Positions 1-9,825 of a DNA stretch of 64,000 nt are shown in pieces. Source of the DNA: Oegoconia quadripuncta (Eukaryota; Arthropoda; Insecta; Lepidoptera; Autostichidae). The notes beneath the pieces were generated by a model that saw nothing but the letters and a program-made list of their open reading frames with translations, did no database searches and had not been told where the DNA came from. The position numbers and the translations under genes are program-made. The stretch is taken from positions 434,001-498,000 of the forward strand of contig OX438758.1 of NCBI GenBank assembly GCA_949316235.1, in the 5' to 3' direction. Within the stretch, counting starts at the first letter, position 1, and every line of letters begins with the position of its first letter.

Positions 1-1324
1 ATCGGCAGTAGGAAAGTAATAGTTCTTAAAGGTGTAATCACTGTCAGGAATCGACGTCTGAAACGAGCAGAAAACGAAGGTTAGGTCAAGCAATTGCATC
101 GAAACAGATCGTCCAGGTAAAGTAGACAACACATAAACAATGTAGTTACAGACAAAAACTTACCGACATGACAGAAAGCGTAGTTTAACACTTTTCACTA
201 TGAAATGTACGACTGTGTCTCGAGGCGAGGCGGGCGATCGAATTTGGACTGTGGTGCTGTACAAGCCGTCTCGCTTTAAATACCCTATCCAGGTAGAGTG
301 GTGATACCACATACGTAGTAGCTATTAAGAATTAACCCTACATATTTATTATTGAATCGAATTAAAAAATTAAGAAAAAATACTGCGTATGCCGCAGATG
401 GCGATCTAAAGAATAACTAACATAAATAAATTTGACAGTGGGTGATCGTTATCATTTCATCTAAAGGCGTACACATTCCAACGTGACGAGCAAAAAAGTC
501 TCACCTGTTTCCAAATCTTACTAGGAAAAAATGGTATACTATAATGAAATAACTTAAATTACGAAGTTTCTATTCACCGTAAAAGGTGCATGTTTTTTGT
601 CGACTACTGCCATAAATATAAATTGATCATAAATTAGAAAACTAAATAAAATAATAATGGAAAGGCAGTTTCATTGCTGACAATAAATTTAATTTTTTTC
701 CATATTAAAAACATACACCTGCTGTAATCGCTATGCTTACCATGAACAAGTTCAGACTTGTATCAGTTGTAGGTACACAAAAGCGCCAAAAGCCGAGGAG
801 TTATCGTCCACTTGATTTATGTGTGAACCTATTATTAGGTTAGATAAGGACAATTTTTTACTAGCCATTATAATTAGCAAACAAAGTTAACTGGCAAATC
901 CGTCAATAACGACCCAATTAAAGCCGCCAATGAGACCGTGAAAGGGGGAACACACCGTGGTGACCTTTTTTTAGGGGGAGGGCCCGGGGCTGGTCCAGAA
1001 CTCTCGAATACGTACTACTGTAATTATGAACCGAACATCATTGGTCACAACGTAATTATCATGTAATGTGAAGCCTAATACAGCAGACTGACAACCAATT
1101 ACAGAAACTTATATTAAGTTATATAGGTGGAGTGTATATATATAATCCATGAAATACATATAATATGTATTTATACAAGGTGTTTTGAGTTGTGTCACTT
1201 GTGTATTCTTATGAGGTTTGTGAAATGTACGAGCCGCTCGCGCAATTTATCAATTGAAACCAGCAGTGTCAGAGATAGGTTTAAAGTGTATAACATTCTA
1301 ACCTTTCCATCGTAGTACATTTTT
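1..1324. other. No recognisable gene or repeat
   Basis: AT-rich sequence with a short GC-rich patch near 950-990. The only ORFs are short, lack family-like sequence and overlap each other on both strands. I see no exon, RNA gene or clear repeat here. Confidence 0.5.
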
Positions 1325-1841
1325 GAAAATCTAATGTATGTCAAAAAAAATATAGCATCATTTAGGAAAAATAGTGATAAACATGATGTCAATACAAGAA
1401 ATAAAGATAAACTTGCAGGTCACATAAGTCGCCTCCCCAAAGTCAGTAATTCATTCAAAGGGTTATGTATACTCTTTTTCAATAAGGTCCCAGTTGATAT
1501 ACAAAATCTTCCTCTCGATAAATTTAAAGATACTATAAAACAGAAACTAATTAACAAAGCATATTATAAAATATCAGACTATTTAGATGATAATCATCCC
1601 TGGACATATTCAGATTGTTCGCATGCCAGGCTATTTCACGATTAATAATGAAATATAAAAACCTTTATGTAAAATCAAAACCTGATTTTAAAAGAGCAAC
1701 CCTTCGAGTTTCTTGCTTGTTATTCTCAGGGGAAAATTGCATTTTGAACAAGCAGTAGCTTAAAAAATGTTAAATTGACTATTTTAAGTGTACTCTGTGT
1801 ACCTACAAAATAAAGCATTTTTGACTTTGACTTTGATTTTG
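1325..1841 (+). mobile_element. LINE-A 3' end, 5'-truncated
   Basis: This is the 3' end of a LINE-A (Jockey/CR1-like) retrotransposon. It holds the last hundred or so codons of ORF2, a 3' UTR in which the poly(A) signal AATAAA sits near 1810, and a tail of repeated TTTGACTTTGACTTTGATTTTG. The same coding end and tail recur about fifteen times in this window in both orientations, for example near 28.2, 36.4, 48.3, 55.3 and 63.2 kb. 5' truncation is normal for target-primed LINE insertion. Confidence 0.85.
1334..1645 (+). pseudogene. LINE-A ORF2 C-terminal fragment
   Basis: About 103 codons remain. They align with the end of the long RT frame at 16.1-18.4 kb: both have (M)YV(K/R)KNI, then FRK, a TRNK motif, a F(x)NK(I/V)P motif and a closing YY(K/R)I(S/D)DYL. 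The reverse-transcriptase core and endonuclease are absent, so this cannot be functional. The in-frame ATG at 1334 is internal to the ancestral protein and is not a real start. The reading frame is still open, so the copy is not very old. Confidence 0.75.
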
Positions 1842-2275
1842 TAAATTTGTTATATTTGACGTGAAATAATATGGATGTGTGCAATTATTTAGTTTGATAA
1901 GGTGGACTGGGTATCCGATAATATAGCTAGACTTTTTACTGTGATACTATAAAATATAGATAACGCAGGTGCAGATTTCAATAGTATGTTATCCTAATTG
2001 AGGATAGTAGGTAAGCGTGCCAGGTAACCAATGCTATACGGATTGCTATTGCTATACACGGTGCACCATACTATATGATATCCAATATTATAGATGTTAA
2101 TTAGCTTTAACTATTAGGTTTTAGGACTCAATACCCAAAATGGAACCCTAACGGTCTTCAGCGTCTGTCTGGTCTGTCCATCTGTTAGGAACTATGTACC
2201 TCCACATCCATAACATTATGAAATATTAGGGGCTCGGGAAATTTTAAAATGTTTAATTTATGTTGTTGTAGGTAG
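1842..2275. other. Unassigned AT-rich sequence
   Basis: No gene seen. The part at 2120-2190 (ATGGAACCCTAACGG followed by GTCTGTCTGGTCTGTCC) resembles the sequence at 27090-27190, suggesting a degraded dispersed repeat, but I cannot define its ends. Confidence 0.3.
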
Positions 2276-2375
2276 TTCTTGGTACGACACGACAACAGGT
2301 TAAAACGAGGGCGGAAAGTAGAGACGAGGTCATTACTCCACCGACAAGAGCATATCTCTTAAATTGAAGGAGAAG
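2276..2375 (+). mobile_element. RTE-2 extreme 3' end
   Basis: About 100 bases matching the last codons and 3' end of RTE-2. The same words (TGGTACGACACGACA, AGGTTAAAA, CGGAAAG, AAGAGCATA and CTCTTAAATTGAAG) occur at 28930-29035 on this strand and, reversed, at 47220-47320 and 49005-49110. Frame is lost. It is a short 5'-truncated insertion or remnant. Confidence 0.7.
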
Positions 2376-2600
2376 GTAATTCTTGTTAAAAACAAAATCC
2401 CTTTGCAGACCCGAGGTTTGGAATAACGCTGACCATCTTAACTCAGGTTATCACGTTATCTATCACTACTAGTGTCTCAATGGAGCATTTAAAATTTTCA
2501 ACTGGTTGGTTGCTTATTTTATGGGCAGGTGGGAATCCTCGGCGGGCAAGTTAGACTTCTACAGTCAGCTCCAGCAAAAAGTATGCCAGATCGCGCCAGA

Positions 2601-2926
2601 TAAATAAATAAATATTTCGGACACTTACACTACTAGATAACGGATAAACATACATAAATATTTATATAAACATCCATGACTCAGGGATAAATGTTATGCG
2701 TTCCCAGGTCCTCCCTACTGCTGAAGAAGGTCGCCGCGGGGTTCTAGTGGGTATCCCTCCCGCCGTCCCTCAGGCGAGCGGTACGCGTCATGAGTTTGCT
2801 CGCGTCAAAAAAAAAAGAAGATAAATGTTCATATTCGTCACACAAACATTTACCCGTCGCGGGATTCGAACCCGCAACCGTTGGTTACGCTGACAGGGTC
2901 ACTATCCACTACACCAATCGTTCGTC
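2601..2926 (-). mobile_element. SINE-B copy with a nested insertion
   Basis: A tRNA-derived SINE on the minus strand. Its head (2860-2926) has a Pol III B-box in GGGATTCGAACCCGC (reverse complement GGGTTCGAATCCC) and an A-box-like GTGTAGTGGATAGTG. The body and AT-rich tail run to 2601. It matches the plus-strand copy at 41097-41340 and the minus copy at 61490-61692. The body is interrupted at 2696-2819 by another element. Although the head resembles a tRNA it lacks the full cloverleaf and is followed by a SINE body, so it is not a tRNA gene. Confidence 0.85.
2696..2819 (+). mobile_element. Short poly(A) retro-insertion inside SINE-B
   Basis: A 124-bp GC-rich segment that ends in an A-rich tract is bounded on both sides by GATAAATGTT (2686-2695 and 2820-2829). 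The direct repeat is a 10-bp target-site duplication, and removing the insert plus one repeat restores a continuous SINE-B. The structure is that of a target-primed retro-insertion, probably the 3' end of a poly(A)-tailed LINE. I do not recognise the family and saw no second copy here. Confidence 0.8.
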
Positions 2927-4190
2927 TAGTATTATAAGATATTGCTTAACTTCGCTAACCGCGGACGAATAGTGAATGCGGCTACGCTACGAGTGTACGA
3001 GTGATTTTCTTTGCAAGATAAATGAGGATATACTTTTAGTTGCAGTTGACTGTACTTGTTTCCGTTTTTTAACGGGACACTGATCTATCAGCATTCGAAT
3101 CACGATACGCAAGAATCGATTTGTATGAAATTTGGTACAAAGATTGTCTATTTCCTGCAACAAAAATCCATCGGTATAATAAACTAAACACGTAAGTGGA
3201 AGGTTACTGATGTCAGCAGATACATAATACAGTGACTGATAGGCTTAACTTAGTAGGATCGATAATGCAGTATAAATAGGATATCGATGCGATGACCCGC
3301 AAACAACCACTCTGCCCTGACCCCCCGCGGCACCCCCTTCTCTATTAGGGACGGAGAAATGGGGACACAAGTGAGGGGACTGTCCATTGTGGTTGTAATC
3401 TCCATGTAAGAGTTCATTATAGACTATGTTTTACGTCACTTTATTCTGCATAATATATAGAAATGGGGTTTAAATAGCTTGACATTTTCTTAGCAATCGA
3501 TAAATACTTACGTTCTAATAAGTTACAGGAACTACTATTTCCATTTCTTTATTTTCTCGATGACAGCTCCTGTAGAATGTAACCGCGCATTTTACGCAAA
3601 ATATAACTTTTAAATGCGAGGTAAAAAAAATACGACAACTGCCTAATTTTATTCCTTTACCCCATATAATATTTATCCAAGACAAAATTGAGTCCATAAA
3701 TGCAGTATTTTTTTTTAAAGTACGATAAATAACCAACATTTTAATAAAGTTACTTTCTATGGCAATATGAATAGTGATGTTATGATAGAAATATCTATAT
3801 TGTATCGATGTTGTATATATATATTTTTTCAACACACTTGCTCGTAAGGTTGTTCTTATTACACCGCCTTTAGGCTCATAATCTATGATATTAAACACGC
3901 GTGCTTTTTCATTATATTACAGCACAAGTGCTATAATATCAACCTGACTAAGTTAAACATGTCTCTCATTGCAAGTTAGGTGTATGAAGACACAGCCTTT
4001 CGTATTTAGTCGGGTATTAATGTTTTTTTTTCGGTTTTCATGTGGCAAAATGTATTCTACATAATGAAGGAAACAGAAAATGCGTTTTCTAAATTGTGTT
4101 GATAAATGAATATTGAAATTTACTGATATACCTAGCCTTAATTCACTTAAATAAGTTACAAAAACAAACTACTACTTTTTCACTTTTAAT
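2927..4190. other. No gene seen
   Basis: AT-rich. A 127-codon minus-strand ORF at 3515-3898 has low-complexity composition and no recognisable domain and is probably chance. The segment around 3300-3360 is C-rich (CCCCCCGCGGCACCCCC) without further support for function. Confidence 0.4.
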
Positions 4191-4334
4191 ATTGGCTGTT
4201 GGTCGATGTAGTTCGCGCCATTTTCCATGCGCGCGCATAGATATCGCGCGCCAAGAAAAAAATGCAACGTTTTTCGTAAATATTTGTTGGTTACGACGAA
4301 GTTTTAGTTACTTTGAGCTAGAATATTATCGAAA

Positions 4335-4653
4335 ATGTTTACTTCAAGTGAAGAAAATGAACCTAACCAAAATTTGACGACGCCGGATATACTTAACGAG
4401 GTAAGAAATGCGAGTGATAGCCTTTTACCATCAAAATCAAGTGAGAAGTACTTAGCGGCATATGAAACTTTTGTACAATGGAAAAAGCAGCAAGAACGCA
4501 CACTCTTTCTCCGAAAATATTAGTTCATCGCCAACTTTCACCCAAGATACTGAAATAATTAATAATACCAATACTATAACACAAACTGTTCAAATACCAA
4601 CAAAAACTGTTAATTACCGTTTTGAAAATTGTACTAATTGTTTTTATAATTAA
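4335..4653 (+). pseudogene. Relic resembling a Crypton-type tyrosine recombinase
   Basis: Two abutting frames keep what look like the two ends of one protein. The first (4335-4523) is acidic (MFTSSEENEP) and then carries LLPSKSSEKYLAAYETFVQW, resembling the N-terminal DNA-binding segment (LLPxKSxxxYxxAYxxFxxW) of insect Crypton-like recombinases. The second, shifted by one base, continues NAHSFSEN, the phrase expected next, and then jumps to a Thr/Asn-rich end FENCTNCFYN. The catalytic middle is missing. I read this as an internally deleted, frameshifted derivative. The family call rests on remembered motif resemblance, not an alignment. Confidence 0.45.
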
Positions 4654-4723
4654 AATTGTGTTAATACCTACATGAGTTTTATTTTCTTCCTCTCAAGTGT
4701 GTTGAAAAACGTCGTATGAAACG

Positions 4724-4822
4724 CGTGTGCCTGATCATTACCAACTCGGCTATCTTATTGCGCGCTCGCTTGCAGCTCGCGCGCACAATATCGCCTCGTA
4801 TGTAATGATCACCATTGCACAC
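4724..4822. repeat. Nested inverted repeat downstream of the Crypton-like relic
   Basis: An outer pair (GTGTGC..TGATCATTAC at about 4726-4741 and GTAATGATCACCATTGCACAC at 4802-4822) encloses an inner GC-rich pair (ATTGCGCGC at 4757 and GCGCGCACAAT near 4789). The whole could fold as a ~100-nt hairpin in otherwise AT-rich DNA. It may be a terminal structure of the neighbouring transposon relic. Confidence 0.55.
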
Positions 4823-4844
4823 TTGTATCATAATGTACTATATA

Positions 4845-5150
4845 CTAGCTGACCAGTTCCTGGTGTTACTGAGGCTGCATATAATATAATTAAAAGATAT
4901 TCCTCAGTCCCTCTTTCTTAAAGTGATTAGATTACCGATGCCACTGACATGACAAAGTTTTTCTCCCATTGCTAAGCCCCTGTTTAATGTAACATCATAA
5001 AACAGCCTATATTACACAGGAAAACATGTCTCATCCCAATCGGTTCAGTAGATTCGGTTTAGGTGTCGTATAAATAACGCAAAAAACTAAAAATAAAAAT
5101 TAAATTGGAATATTACAGACAGACACTACAATTTTATTAATATGTATAGA
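4845..5150 (-). mobile_element. Helitron-like non-autonomous element
   Basis: Read on the minus strand it begins TCTATACATATTAATAAA and ends CTAG, lying between A and T of the plus strand (A|CTAG ... GA|T), the expected A/T insertion site of Helitrons. The middle has the phrase CCCAATCGGTTCAGTAGATTCGG, which in related copies (48.8, 56.8 kb) reads as CCGATTTxxATGAAATTTGG on the other strand. It is 306 bp and has no coding capacity. The 3' hairpin is degraded compared with the 56.7-kb copy. Confidence 0.6.
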
Positions 5151-5171
5151 TTATGTTTATATTTTATATGG

Positions 5172-5172
5172 T

Positions 5173-5219
<47 letters not shown>
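5172..5219. repeat. (AT)n microsatellite
   Basis: An uninterrupted run of about 20 AT units. No function can be inferred. Confidence 0.95.
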
Positions 5220-5620
5220 CGTATATAAATAAGTAGGTTTAGGTAGGTACTACTACTAGGACAATGAAACGAAATAAATAATAATTATCGATATCATTAC
5301 TTATTTAGTCACAACACTACAACTATCAAATTAGATCTGTCATCGAGAAAATAAAGAAATGGAAATAGTATAATTTATGAAATGTTTCACATAATTTGTC
5401 GTTTCTACAGACAAGGTAGCGAATTTCTGCCCTTTGGGGTATAGACTATGGGGCCGTGGGGCCGTCAATTCTTTGTTTGGAGGAGTTGTTGACGCGTCTG
5501 GTCTATGTATGGGGTAATCAGGTTGGCAGCTACTTAGGCCAGCTCAAGTATCTGGCCATATAACGTGGTAACTCCGCTAGCTTTCTGGTCATTCTGCCTC
5601 AAAGCAGTGAGCGTATTAAT
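5220..5620. other. No gene seen
   Basis: Unassigned single-copy-looking sequence between the microsatellite and a SINE-C. It contains a short G-rich block (GGGGCCGTGGGGCCGTC) near 5450. Confidence 0.35.
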
Positions 5621-5860
5621 ATTTTTTTTTATCCACAACGGGTTAGCACTTGACCTCAATCACGCCTGATGTTAAGTGAAGATGAGGCCGAAGGTGGTAG
5701 CGTACTGACCCGGAAACCTCATCTTATTTGGGGGACTGGCTATCTTATTTCTGACAAACGGAACACAGCAATGCTGTTAACACAGCTGTTTGGCGGCTGA
5801 TTTAGATAAGATGGTGGTAGCTAGCCAGGCGGACATTTAATATGCCCTACCACCAACCAC
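5621..5860 (-). mobile_element. SINE-C copy, head missing
   Basis: The 3' tail (poly-T on this strand at 5621-5630) and body of SINE-C. Diagnostic words are GATGTTAAGTGAAGATGAGG, TACTGACCCGGAAACC, GGGGGACTGGCTATCTTAT and AGATAAGATGGTGGTAGCTAGCC. The copy stops at the ACCACCAACCAC phrase just before the tRNA-like head, where a 73-bp inverted-repeat element begins. Confidence 0.85.
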
Positions 5861-5933
5861 CTGAGGACATTACACAAGATAAGAAAGACATACTAAAAAG
5901 AAAAAGGAAGATTTCTTTTTATAATGTCCTCAG
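5861..5933. repeat. 73-bp element with 12-bp perfect inverted ends
   Basis: It starts CTGAGGACATTA and ends TAATGTCCTCAG, exact reverse complements, with an A/G-rich middle. It lies precisely at the broken edge of SINE-C and just before a MITE. It could be a miniature inverted-repeat element or a repair scar. Confidence 0.45.
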
Positions 5934-5945
5934 TTGTAAAATAAT

Positions 5946-6628
5946 AATATTAGGTCCTTACCTATAAAATTGGCGTTTTGTATGAAGAATTTCAGTAAGA
6001 CTGTTTTCTCCATACAAACATTTTTGATATTTTTTTGGAAACGGCAAATTCAAATTTAGCTATACTTTGTGTGTATTATCGGATAACATTAAGTTAAGTA
6101 TAGGAAGCGCTAATTTTTAAAAGTAACCGGTTTAGAAACGATTCAGAGAATCTAAGAAATGATTATGGGAAGCACATTGTAGGGTAACTTATTGTTGTAT
6201 ATGTTGACTGACTATATGATGGCTACGGGATACCCAAATAAAAGATATAGTCCAGGTTAATAAACTCTATTACTTAATCACCGATATTACATTCGGGAAC
6301 ACCGGGCGAGTGCAGAGGGCGCGGCGTGGGAAACAAATGTCGGGAATAAACTAGAGTTATGCACCGTGCAGCTGACGTCACACTGTATAGATATATTCTA
6401 ATACACAAGTACATGTGTCCCCACACACATGAAAAGAGCTCTGTTCAAATTTTTTTTATTATGTGATTTAGCCCAGAAATTAAAAAATATTACATGTGAA
6501 ACCTTGAAATAATATTCCATTTTACAAATAAAAAACAAATTTGGATGTAGCTTTCAAAATCGCAGGAATTGGTACATATGATTAACGAAGAAAAAAAACT
6601 CCAATTTCATAGGTAAAGACCCAATATA
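5946..6628 (+). mobile_element. TIR element (MITE) interrupted by a solo LTR
   Basis: The ends are imperfect inverted repeats: TAGGTCCTTACCTATAAAATTGG at 5951-5973 pairs with 6601-6623 at 20 of 23 positions. There is no coding capacity. A second copy lies at 59852-60260 in the opposite orientation and lacks one terminal repeat. Comparing the two shows that 6178-6425 is a later insertion in this copy: the sequence GGGAAGCACAT|GAAAAGAGCTC is continuous in the other. Its superfamily is not clear because I cannot fix its target duplication. Confidence 0.75.
6178..6425. mobile_element. Solo LTR with 5-bp target duplication
   Basis: A 248-bp block begins TGTAGGG, ends CCCCACA and is flanked by CACAT on both sides (6173-6177 and 6426-6430). 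The TG...CA ends, short inverted ends, a poly(A)-signal-like AATAAA near 6240 and the clean 5-bp duplication are the hallmarks of an LTR left by recombination between the two LTRs of a retrotransposon. The empty site is seen in the MITE copy at 60 kb. The superfamily is undetermined: Copia, Gypsy and Bel/Pao all fit a 4-6 bp duplication. Confidence 0.85.
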
Positions 6629-6939
6629 ACGAACCCATCTTTATTTTCCTCTGTATTACGATGATTAAGTGTTTTTTAATTATATTTACACGTCACTGTT
6701 AGTGAAGCGTCCGCACATTGTATATCGTTTTAATTCCTTACTAATCTAATACTATGAAAAATGGCCGTAATAAGATTTTAATCGTGTTTATTGAAAGACC
6801 CTCTCATACTAAAAAGAGTAGGTACGATTGTTATGTGTTAAGTACCTACCTCTCCACTCAAGTGTGCGATTAGAAAATTCAATTAGGAAATGAGTTGGTT
6901 AGTTTGAAGCGGCCGAGCTTCAAGATGAGTTTCTTTTGT
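6629..6939. other. No gene seen
   Basis: AT-rich sequence without a gene or a repeat I can name. Confidence 0.35.
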
Positions 6940-7346
6940 TTTATTTAATCCATACTTCTAATGTCTGTCTGTCCGGCTTACGCCTAAACTGTTCAATCGT
7001 CACGGCCTTTATCCCAAATGGGGTGGTCCAAGAGATGTCCAACACATTAGTGTTTAGAATAGTTCAATGCTTGAAACAAAATCTGCGGCTCACCTTACGA
7101 AATATACAGAAATGCTCACATAGGGAGCTCATCTCCGTTAAAACGTGCATGTCTATTGTTTTTTAGTGGAGAGCTCCTTTGCAACCTTTTACAAGACCTA
7201 CGGGAAGATACGGATTGGTCCTATTCTTTTTATATGCCTATACCCTGGGGTCTGGAGAAGGATATTTTAAGCGACTTACAAAAAGGAGTAGGTGGAGTCA
7301 GCAATAAAGAAACACAATGCGGGCGAAACCGCGGGCGGAAAGCAAG
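6940..7346 (+). mobile_element. Helitron-like element carrying an E-repeat segment
   Basis: The left part (6955-7010, CTGTCTGTCCGGCTTACGCC then AAACTG) resembles the 5' region of short Helitron-like elements. The right end (GCGGGCGAAACCGCGGGCGG then AAAGCAAG, 7318-7345) resembles their 3' hairpin and CTAG end with the last bases changed. Between them, 6997-7090 matches the E-repeat on the minus strand (CTTTATCCCAAATGGGGTGG, reverse complement at 26470 and 37410). A composite history is likely; the boundaries are uncertain. Confidence 0.4.
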
Positions 7347-7579
7347 TGTAAGTGGTAACGGATAATTTTAGCACATTCTGTTGCAATAAACAGCAATCGT
7401 ACTACTAGTACTTTTTGGTATCATGTAAGCGCCCTAGAAGTAATTTATGGTAACCGGATACTGTCCAGATGTTAGCCTAACTTCTAGCGCGCTTACGTGG
7501 CACCAAATTGAGCGATTGAATGCAAGCGAGCTAAACGGATCATTATGCGTTCAAGCGGAAATTGTTTTATGTGGTACGA

Positions 7580-7868
7580 TGGTTGCACGGTAAGTCTTGC
7601 ACCCCCTGATGATGACTCATGTAGAGGGTTTGTATCTTGTACTTGGCTTGGGTGGTTTGCCAGGAAATTTATACGTTTAGGTGGATCTTATTAGGCTAGG
7701 TGAAGGAAAACATCGTGAGGAAACCCGCATGCCTGAGAAATAAAAATTCAAAGGCATGTGAAGTTTCCAATCCGCGTTGTGGACTATGGCTCATACCCCC
7801 TCATACATGAGGGAAGGTCCATATCCCTGCAGTGGGATATTTACGGACTGATGATGATAATGATTTTA
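7580..7868 (+). mobile_element. SINE-D, degraded 5' part
   Basis: The 3' half is clear: GGTGAAGGAAAACATCGTGA, CATGTGAAGT, GTGGACTATGGC, then CCCTGCAGTGGGATATTTAC and GATGATGATAATGAT. It matches copies at 22555-22820 and 60690-60985. The tRNA-like head is not recognisable here. Confidence 0.7.
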
Positions 7869-8917
7869 CATGTTTTAAGTCATTATTCATTAGTACATAA
7901 TTAATCTCTGAATGTGAATGTGGAACGGCCGTCTAATGAACGGAGGTTCATGCTGGATAAAATGCCATCGTATAACTATCCGGTCCCGATTTAGTTACCG
8001 ATTCAAGCCTTCAGGAAGTTTTGCCATGATTACAAATACAAATGCTTTTTATTGCTCTAATAACAAAGACACAACAATCATTATGTATATAGATGTAGGC
8101 CCACTAAATTGGTTTCCTTAGTTATAAATTATTTATATATTAAAAAATTATCTGTACAATTAGATTAGCATACTTAGGCACTGTTATTAGGCAAAAGTGA
8201 CTCAGCATTTGCTTACTTGAGAACATGTTCTCGAGTAGCGCTGGTTTTCAGTTACAATTGGCATTATTATTCGCGGTAGCCCTTTGCGTCCTGAACATTA
8301 ACACTGACTGCGTTGTGACGCTGCCGTGGTGTAACACCAGGGCCACTTGAACCTTCCCCACAGGTTAAATTTGTAGTTAAAATATGGTAGAAATGGTAGT
8401 CATTCAACTGTCCAACTTATAAATTACATCGCTAATTTATCTCTATCTGCGACATATAATCCAGTAATGAAAATGAATCCCAAATATTCCTTTCACGGAC
8501 CAACTAATAATTATCCGGACTCCCTTCTCGGCCCTAACAACAAACTTGTGGATGACAAACAATAGGAATAATTGAAATAATTCCTATTTAATAAACAAAC
8601 TTGATAAATATTCAGCCGCGGGGCGGGGATCATCCGAGTTATACTTATTCAATTATACTTTCATACCCCCCATAATTATACAGAGCCTTTTAGGAATTCA
8701 TTAAAACATCTACATAATGGAATTGGACATACACGTGGGGCAGGGAACAGGTATGAACACCTCTGGTAGTCCCAGATCGGGTTTAGAATATTCAACTCTT
8801 TTCGATTCAATTAGGATATATAATTGTGTGGTGGCATGCAGAAATAATAGAAGCAACCCCTCTTCCCATAGCTGTCTTATCGCAACGCAGTTGGTACTAA
8901 TGTGTTAAGAGAGGTAG
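7869..8917. other. Mostly unassigned; one short hairpin
   Basis: No gene recognised. An imperfect palindrome, AATAGGAATAATT...AATAATTCCTATT, lies at about 8561-8588. The phrase GCGCTGGTTTTCAGT near 8240 resembles the F-repeat. Several 60-70-codon ORFs here look random. Confidence 0.35.
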
Positions 8918-9184
8918 CTGTCAGACCTCTGGTCGCCGGGAACGACCAAACGCGTAGACCATTCCTTTGCTCACTACATCCAGTTGAAGACGAAGTACCT
9001 TGTGAGGGTGGACACTCTGGATTCCAGCCACTACGTTCATTTTAAAACGTCCGTGGCTCGAATAGCCACTGATCACCTGGACACCTTCACAAAGGAGAAC
9101 TTCTGGCCGAAAGACGTCGTTTTCCGGCAGTTCCGTAGAAGACTGCAAAACTACTACGGCAGACAGCACAACGATAATTGCTAA
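8918..9184 (+). pseudogene. Possible C-terminus of a retroelement ORF1
   Basis: An 88-codon frame opens after a stop at 8915 and ends at TAA 9184. It contains YVHFKTSV at about residue 46 and then NFWPKDVVFRQF. This is reminiscent of the (S)(Y/F)xxFKxxV...WPxxVxVRxF pattern I associate with C-termini of ORF1 proteins in some insect LINEs or half-LINE elements. It is followed within 110 bases by AATAAATATTTTTATTATTA, a typical LINE-like 3' end. No RT sequence lies between, so if the call is right it is an ORF1-only element. The family is unproven. Confidence 0.35.
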
Positions 9185-9604
9185 ACTATTGAAATAAGAT
9201 ATTGTTATTATGTATGTTAGTCTGTAAGGTATGTATGTATGGGTCTTAGTTGCCTGAAAATAAATATTTTTATTATTATTTGCTAGAAAGTGTTGCTATT
9301 GTATAATATTTTATGGGCCATGCCACCTGAATTTAATAAATAATAATAATTATTGTTATTAATTTCATTTAATAAAGCATATGGCTTTCTCTTTGAACAT
9401 TGCTAAGTTAACGCGTCCACGTTCCCGCAGTGAAGATGCAACAGTACACCCATACTGCGCTTCAGACATGCTTTATCTGCTTTATGCTTTCAGAGCGTTG
9501 TCAAAGCATTCCTTTAACACTGGGCACTTAGATATGCGAGTACTTTGGAAATTACAAGTTGCTTTAACAACAGGTCCCAGGCAACAATTGTTTTTCTACA
9601 ATTG
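9185..9604. other. 3' end of the preceding element, then unassigned
   Basis: AATAAA followed by TTTTTATTATTATT (9259-9280) probably ends the preceding element. The rest is unassigned; an 84-codon ORF at 9381-9635 shows no recognisable motif. Confidence 0.3.
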
Positions 9605-9778
9605 GGGCTTAAAAAAGTCAGTTTTTACATTATAAGCTACCGCTCTTGTTCAAATGGCAATTTTTCCTTGAGAAGAACAAGCAAGAAACTCGTAGGGTTG
9701 CTCTTTGTAACTTTCATATTACAGAAGGGATAAAGTATTGTTATTTGCGAAATAGCCTGGAATGCAAATGAGGTATCT
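9605..9778 (-). mobile_element. LINE-A 3' UTR fragment
   Basis: Reverse-complement LINE-A 3' UTR: AAGCTACCGCTCTTGTTCAA, GAAGAACAAGCAAGAAACTC, GGGTTGCTCTTTGTAA and AATAGCCTGGAATGCAAATG match the copies at 36.7, 48.3 and 55.3 kb. No coding part remains. Confidence 0.75.
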
Positions 9779-9825
9779 TTTTTTCTATATATTTACGAAA
9801 GTTCACGTACGTAAGAAAGAATCTG

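Noticed and set aside
3515..3898. 127-codon minus-strand ORF
   Set aside because: AT-rich low-complexity composition, no domain, no neighbouring supporting features.
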